This document shows positions 59,704 to 64,000 of a DNA stretch of 64,000 nucleotides, piece by piece. How positions within the stretch are numbered: position 1 is the first letter of the stretch; every line of letters begins with the position of its first letter. The notes under the pieces are model-generated. The model had not been told where the DNA came from, ran no database searches, and worked only from the letters and a program-made list of their open reading frames with translations. Both the position numbers and the translations under genes were made by a program. Source of the stretch: Pseudomonadota bacterium (lineage in GTDB: Bacteria; Myxococcota_A; UBA796; UBA9615); NCBI GenBank assembly GCA_024229515.1, contig JAAESI010000310.1, forward strand, positions 1 to 64,000. Reading direction: 5' to 3'.

Positions 59704-61287
59704 TCAGCCGAACACGGGCTGATCCGTGACCGAGGAGGTCGCCCCCGGCGCGGCGGCGAACGGCTCCAGCGCCTGACGGAAGGCCTCCATCGACGGGTAC
59801 CGCTCGTCCGGGTCCTTGCTCAGCGCGCGGAGGAAGATCCCGTCCAAGCCAGGCGGCAGGTTCGCCGACGGCAGCGCCTGCGACGGCATCAGGGCGGGGT
59901 CCTCGATGGTGCGGAGGAGGAGCTCCTCGATGGTCGCGGCGGTGAACACCGGCCGACCCGTGAGGAGGTGGAAGCCAGTCGCCGCGAGTGAGTACTGGTC
60001 CGCCGCGGGGGAGGCGTGCGTGCCCGTCAGCACCTCGGGGGCGACGTACAGCGGCGTACCCATGATCGTGCCGACCGCGGTGAGCCGGGCGTCCGACGGC
60101 AGGTTCTGCTTGATCCGCCGCTTCCGGGGGCGTTCGGGGTCGTCGTCCGTCTTCCGCGCGATGCCGAAGTCCAGCACCTTGACCGAGTCGCGGCCGTCGC
60201 CGGTGCGCGCCAGGAACAGGTTCGCGGGCTTGATGTCGCGGTGGATGAGCTGACGCGCGTGCGCCTCGGCGAGGCTCTCGGCGGCGTAGGCGAGCCAGCG
60301 GCAGACGATGTCGAACCCCTGCGGTCCGTCCCGGTCCAGCAGCTCCTGGAGCGCCTCTCCCTCGAGGTACTCCATCACGTAGAAGAGCTGGCCCTGCTGC
60401 GTGATACCGAAGTCGAACACCTGCACGGTGTAGGGCGATCGAAGCATCGACGTCTCGCGGGCCTCCCGTTCGAACCGTCGGCGGAGCGCGCCGGAGGCGT
60501 CCTTGTCGGGGTTGACGACCTTGATGACGCAGGGCCGGCCCAGGTCCCGGTGCCACGCCAGGTAGACGACACCCATCGCTCCGCGCCCCAGCTCCTTCTT
60601 GATCTTGTAGCGGCCCAGCGAGCGGGCCGAGACGAGCCGCTGGTGCATCGCGTGGATCATGTCGCTGGCGACGAGTCCGACCCCCGCGATCGCCACGAGC
60701 GGGAACAGGTTGGACGCGAGGTAGCCCATCTCCCGGGTGTCGCTGAGCCAGCCGAGCACATCGCCCCCGAACCTCCCGAAGATCACGACGCTGACCGGGT
60801 AGGTGAGGACCAGGAACGAGACCACCGGCAGGTGCTGCCGCGCGGTGCCGGGCACCAGGATCGTCCGCGCCGTCACCAGCAGCGTGATCCCGGCGACGTA
60901 CGGGCTCTGGGCCCCGCCCGTGACGGCGGTCATGTAGCCCAGGGCGACCGCCGGCGGCGCGAAGATCAGCCAGTCCATCGCGGCCACGGGGAACTCATCC
61001 TCCGCGGATCGGAGCCAGACCCACAGCGCCGAGAACCACAGGGTCATGCCGAACCGGAGCACGACGAACTGAGGGAGTGGGAGGCTGGGCCACCACGACT
61101 TCCAGGTCAGGAAGTCGACGACCATGAACAGGGGGGAGAGCATCGCGCCGAACATGGCGGCGGTGAGCAGCCGGGTCTTGAAGAGGGAGGTCGTCTCACG
61201 CCGGAACCGGAGATCCAGGTTCTCGTGGAGCGTGGCCCGCGCGTTCTTGGGCGTCCCGGAAGTCTTGGCCGGCCGGTCCTTCGCCAA
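59704..61287 (-). CDS. Membrane Ser/Thr protein kinase with N-terminal multi-helix domain
   Basis: Predicted 527 residues. About six membrane helices fill residues ~40-220, resembling MASE-type sensor modules; a Hanks-type kinase follows at ~230-500: GRGAMGVVYLA, VIKVVNP (Lys), HRDIKPANLF, DFGIAR, GTPLYVAPEV. All catalytic residues are present. Having the membrane module before the kinase reverses the usual bacterial Pkn layout. TTG start 61287, with AGGGGCG shortly upstream, nine bases after the preceding kinase gene's stop; the two are probably an operon. An inserted basic loop (DDDPERPRKRRIKQNLPSD) lies before the activation segment. Confidence 0.85.
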   Translation of the reverse strand: MAKDRPAKTSGTPKNARATLHENLDLRFRRETTSLFKTRLLTAAMFGAMLSPLFMVVDFLTWKSWWPSLPLPQFVVLRFGMTLWFSALWVWLRSAEDEFPVAAMDWLIFAPPAVALGYMTAVTGGAQSPYVAGITLLVTARTILVPGTARQHLPVVSFLVLTYPVSVVIFGRFGGDVLGWLSDTREMGYLASNLFPLVAIAGVGLVASDMIHAMHQRLVSARSLGRYKIKKELGRGAMGVVYLAWHRDLGRPCVIKVVNPDKDASGALRRRFEREARETSMLRSPYTVQVFDFGITQQGQLFYVMEYLEGEALQELLDRDGPQGFDIVCRWLAYAAESLAEAHARQLIHRDIKPANLFLARTGDGRDSVKVLDFGIARKTDDDPERPRKRRIKQNLPSDARLTAVGTIMGTPLYVAPEVLTGTHASPAADQYSLAATGFHLLTGRPVFTAATIEELLLRTIEDPALMPSQALPSANLPPGLDGIFLRALSKDPDERYPSMEAFRQALEPFAAAPGATSSVTDQPVFG

Positions 61288-61296
61288 ACGTCGCCC

Positions 61297-63159
61297 CTAG
61301 AACCGAACGATCTTCTTGGTGAGCTGGTCGGCCTTGATCTCGACCACCACGGTGGACTTCGCCGGCGGCGAGCAGGCCGAACAGTCGAACACGACGGTGT
61401 GCTTCCCGGCGGGAAGGCTGTGTCCCTGCACCGGCGTCGAGCCCAGCACCCGGCCGTCCACGATGACCGTGGACCAGGGCTTGCTGTTGAGGCTCACCGT
61501 GCCCGTACCGACCAGGGCCGGGACCTCCGCCACGGGGGCAGGGGTGGGCGCGGGGGTGGGATCCGGATTCGTGACGACCGGGTCCTTCTTCGGCGGCTTG
61601 GGCGTGGTCCTGGGCTTCGGCGCGGGCGTGGCGGCCTCGACCGGAGCGGGGGTCGGCTCGTCCGCGGCGAGGCTTCCGAGGCTGAGGTCGGCGGGCTCTT
61701 CGCCGACGGTGGCGGTCGGTTCCTCGACGGGCTCGGCGACCGGCGCCGGAGGGGGCTTCAGCAGCTGGAGGGCGATCAGGGCCACAGCGCCGAAGATGAC
61801 GACGCCGAAGGTCACGGCGGCTGCCAGCAAGACCGGCTTCTTCTTCTTCCTGGGCGGAGCCTTCCGCTTGCGCTGGCGGTTCCCCTGGGCCGGCACGGCG
61901 CGGGTGCGGCCGACGTTGGGCGCGCCCCCGTCGGTGTCGAAGAAGGCGGCTTCCTTGGTGTTCAGAGAAGCGTCGGGATCCCCCGCCTCCACCGCCACGG
62001 TGTTGCCGAAGGAATCGAAGAGGTCGTCGCCGACGGAGACCTCGGGCACGGCCTCGGCCCTCCGCTTCTGGGCGGGAGCCTTGTCCTTCGTTCCGACCGC
62101 CGCCAGGGACTGGGTGCCTTCGGCCATCTTGCCGTGCTGCGGGATCGGCGCGCCGTCGGGGCCGAACTCACCGGTCGCGGTGGCGGCGGGGAGGTTTGCG
62201 GCGAAGTCCTCGACCCACTCGAGCAGGGTCGGACCCGGCGGCAGGTCGCGCATCACCGACCGCAGCGCCTTCTCGACCTCGCGGGCCGACGAGAAGCGCT
62301 CCTCGGGGTTGCGGGCCATGCACTTGACGAGGATCGGCTCCATCGCCGGAAGCCGCTTCTTGACCCGTTCCCGGGCCTCCGCGATGTCGGCGTTGAGGAT
62401 GGCGTGCATGATCGCCAGCAGGTTGTCGCCCACGAAGGGAACCTGCAGCGTCGTCAGCTCGTGGAGGATCGACCCCATCGAGAAGAGGTCGGAGCGCTGG
62501 TCCAGCTTGCCGCCGGTCACCTGCTCCGGCGACATGTAGATGGGCGTCCCCTTGGTGACGTCCGCGGCGGTGGTCTTGTAGAGGTTCGTGTCCGCCTTCG
62601 CGATGCCGAAGTCCATGATCTTCACGTCGCCTTCGCGGCTGACGATGATGTTCCCGGGCTTCAGGTCGCGGTGGACGAGGTTCAGCGGCTGGCCGTCCTT
62701 GGAGACGAGGGTGTGGGCGTACTCCAAGCCCCGGCAGACGCTGATGAGCATCTCCGCGACGATCGATCCGGGGAGCTTCTCCCCGTTGGCGCGGCAGGAG
62801 CGCAGCACGGCGTCCAGGGTCCAGCCGTCGACGTACTCCATGGCCATGAAGTAGTTGCCGTCGACCTGGTTGAACTCGTAGATCTCGACGATGTTCTTGT
62901 GGCGGAGTTGGCCGCCCAGGCGGGCTTCGTTGATCAGCGCTTTGACGACCCGCTCGTCCTCGGTGAGCTTGCTGTCGATTCGCTTGACAGCGACCTCCTT
63001 CTCGAAGCCCAAGGGGCCCGAGAGTATGGCCCGGAACACCTTGGCCATCCCACCCTCGCCGAGGAGGTTGAGCAGTCGGTAGCGTCCGAAGGGGACGGGA
63101 TCCAGGGCCATCGAAGGGTGTCTCAGCTCAGGGGGCGCGCGTCGAGGAGTCTCGTTCAT
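61297..63159 (-). CDS. Ser/Thr protein kinase with C-terminal PEGA domain
   Basis: Predicted 620 residues. Kinase at ~25-300: GEGGMAKVFRA, VAVKRID, HRDLKPGNII, DFGIAKAD, GTPIYMSPEQ, all intact. A linker, a very basic stretch (RQRKRKAPPRKKKK) and one membrane helix (~450-475) lead to a Pro/Ala/Thr-rich periplasmic linker and a PEGA-like domain (GTVSLNSKPWSTVIVDGRVLGSTP ... LPAGKHTVVFDC). It may sense envelope state. ATG 63159 has no ribosome site and overlaps a good -10 match (TACAAT), so the true start may be ATG 63111 (MALDPVPFGRYRLL), 16 residues in. Confidence 0.88.
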   Translation of the reverse strand: MNETPRRAPPELRHPSMALDPVPFGRYRLLNLLGEGGMAKVFRAILSGPLGFEKEVAVKRIDSKLTEDERVVKALINEARLGGQLRHKNIVEIYEFNQVDGNYFMAMEYVDGWTLDAVLRSCRANGEKLPGSIVAEMLISVCRGLEYAHTLVSKDGQPLNLVHRDLKPGNIIVSREGDVKIMDFGIAKADTNLYKTTAADVTKGTPIYMSPEQVTGGKLDQRSDLFSMGSILHELTTLQVPFVGDNLLAIMHAILNADIAEARERVKKRLPAMEPILVKCMARNPEERFSSAREVEKALRSVMRDLPPGPTLLEWVEDFAANLPAATATGEFGPDGAPIPQHGKMAEGTQSLAAVGTKDKAPAQKRRAEAVPEVSVGDDLFDSFGNTVAVEAGDPDASLNTKEAAFFDTDGGAPNVGRTRAVPAQGNRQRKRKAPPRKKKKPVLLAAAVTFGVVIFGAVALIALQLLKPPPAPVAEPVEEPTATVGEEPADLSLGSLAADEPTPAPVEAATPAPKPRTTPKPPKKDPVVTNPDPTPAPTPAPVAEVPALVGTGTVSLNSKPWSTVIVDGRVLGSTPVQGHSLPAGKHTVVFDCSACSPPAKSTVVVEIKADQLTKKIVRF

Positions 63160-63163
63160 TGTA
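63158..63163 (-). promoter_or_regulatory. -10-like element of the PEGA kinase gene
   Basis: TACAAT on the minus strand, one mismatch from TATAAT, overlapping the ATG at 63159. If used, transcription would begin near 63151 and translation at ATG 63111. No -35 match was found. Confidence 0.3.
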
Positions 63164-63212
63164 GTTCACTGCACGCCTGATGGGGTACCGGCTCTCCTTT
63201 GCCCGCTTGGGC

Positions 63213-63227
63213 GCGCGTGACACGCGC
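63213..63227. promoter_or_regulatory. 15-base perfect palindrome upstream of the PEGA kinase
   Basis: GCGCGTG-A-CACGCGC, in the 85-base gap between the TPR gene and the kinase gene. It could be an operator about 60 bases upstream of the predicted transcription start, or a short hairpin ending the TPR transcript. High GC makes chance formation possible. Confidence 0.3.
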
Positions 63228-63244
63228 AAGCAGGGACTCAGGAG

Positions 63245-64000
63245 TCACCCATCGGCGGTGCTGGACGAAACTTGCAGGGACTTCGCCAAGGTTTCCGCGC
63301 GGGAGGCCAGCACGAGGCTTCCGTCGGCCGTCCAGAGCTCGCCCACGCGCCGCACGATCGACGCCGCTTCGTCGTGGGGCGGGGCGTACCGGGCCTGCAG
63401 CGCGACCCCCTCCTCCAACGCCTCCGCGGCGGGGGTGTGCTCACCCGCCGTGGCGAGGGCCAGCGCCCGGGTCAGCAGCAACGCCGGATGCCAGGGGTCG
63501 TCGTCGGCGACGTCCAGCTCCTCGAGCACCTCGAGCGCTTCGCGGGGGACCCCCGTGTCGATGGAGACCAGGGCCTGGTTCAGGCTACCCACGAGCACGT
63601 GCCGGCTCCCCAGCAGCTTCCACAGGGTGACGGCCCCGCGGTAGTGGCGGGTGGCGGCCGCGAGGTCTCCCCGGGCCCGCTCCAGCTCCCCCAGTTCGTT
63701 GCGCAGTTCCGCTTCGCTCCGGTGCTGGCCGGCCGCGTGAGCCAGATCCAGCCCCTCGTGGAGGTGGCGATCGGCCGCGGTCAGGTCGCCCGCCTCGCGG
63801 CAGGCGCGGCCGAGGTCACAGAGGATGTCCGGGAGCGCCGGATGCTCCCCGCCCGAGTGGGCTTCCTCCAACGCCGAGTCCAACCACTTGCGAGCGGCTG
63901 CCCGGTCGCCTCGCCGCAGGGCCACGTACCCCAGCGTGGTGAAGTGCTCGCAGCGCTGCATGGGGCCGACGGCGTCGGCGAGGAAGGCTTCCACGTCGGG
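63245..64000 (-). CDS. TPR-repeat protein, C-terminal part (runs off the window)
   Basis: The 251 visible codons are open to the right edge, so the start lies outside. Tandem TPR-like helices are evident: CEHFTTLGYVALRRGDRAAARKWLDSAL, LPDILCDLGRACREAGDLTAADRHLHEGLDLA, RNELGELERARGDLAAATRHYRGAV, HPALLLTRALALATAGEHTPAAEALEEGV. Myxobacterial Ser/Thr kinases and AAA regulators often end in such arrays, and two kinase genes follow on the same strand, but the N-terminal part is needed to tell. Confidence 0.7.
   Translation of the reverse strand, partial: PDVEAFLADAVGPMQRCEHFTTLGYVALRRGDRAAARKWLDSALEEAHSGGEHPALPDILCDLGRACREAGDLTAADRHLHEGLDLAHAAGQHRSEAELRNELGELERARGDLAAATRHYRGAVTLWKLLGSRHVLVGSLNQALVSIDTGVPREALEVLEELDVADDDPWHPALLLTRALALATAGEHTPAAEALEEGVALQARYAPPHDEAASIVRRVGELWTADGSLVLASRAETLAKSLQVSSSTADG

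Noticed and set aside
60016..63180. A 1054-codon plus-strand open frame
   Set aside because: Antisense to two kinases whose catalytic motifs are all intact.

Overview
The window is about 70% GC, packed with short-gap and overlapping genes, and looks like a chromosomal segment of a Myxococcota-like (former Deltaproteobacteria) organism. Supporting signs are MopE-type and thrombospondin-type-3 (TSP3) repeat surface proteins with C-terminal hydrophobic/arginine anchors, an AgmX/PglI-type protein, several eukaryote-like Ser/Thr kinases, three soluble hybrid histidine kinases, many secreted lipoproteins, a mevalonate operon with class II HMG-CoA reductase and type 2 IPP isomerase, and sigma-54-like promoters. 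I see no rRNA, tRNA, CRISPR array, insertion sequence or phage gene. No intergenic gap exceeds about 150 bases.

Layout. 1-7.6 kb: a gene end, then secreted or surface proteins (MopE/TSP3 protein, DUF2330 protein, an ORF that looks like two membrane proteins joined). 7.6-14.9 kb, minus strand: tightly overlapping operon lnt-fni-mvaA-mvaK2-mvaD-mvaK1, which converts HMG-CoA to IPP/DMAPP and also encodes the lipoprotein N-acyltransferase; mvaS is not in the window. 14.9-18.4 kb: DUF2225 protein, biotin synthase, hybrid histidine kinase. 18.4-23.3 kb: a choice-of-anchor-L-like lipoprotein, a GH84-family glycosidase and a large lipoprotein with a possible Cys/His hydrolase core and two PPC domains behind a sigma-54-like promoter. 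23.4-30.7 kb: MATE exporter, a histidine kinase gene that has lost its start codon and carries an in-frame amber stop, AgmX-like protein, uridine kinase, ribosome hibernation factor, a divergent Lgt, and a TSP3-thioredoxin lipoprotein.

30.8-46.2 kb holds the three main chaperone loci: groESL (minus), dnaK and dnaJ (plus). All three have a TTGACA-N16-TA promoter-like element. Between dnaK and dnaJ is an unusual set: two paralogous large membrane proteins flanking a GT-C-like membrane protein (the second paralogue carries two compensating frameshifts), a predicted pseudokinase and phosphatidylserine decarboxylase.

45.1-55.2 kb: dnaJ leads a compact Bat (aerotolerance-type) operon: small membrane protein, MoxR ATPase, DUF58 protein, BatD-like lipoprotein, BatA, a BatB-BatC fusion, BatD and BatE. 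55.2-64 kb: BamE-like secreted protein, hybrid histidine kinase, VWA/TSP3 lipoprotein, two membrane Ser/Thr kinases of different architecture and the end of a TPR protein.

Most assignments rest on motifs read by eye; no database search was possible.
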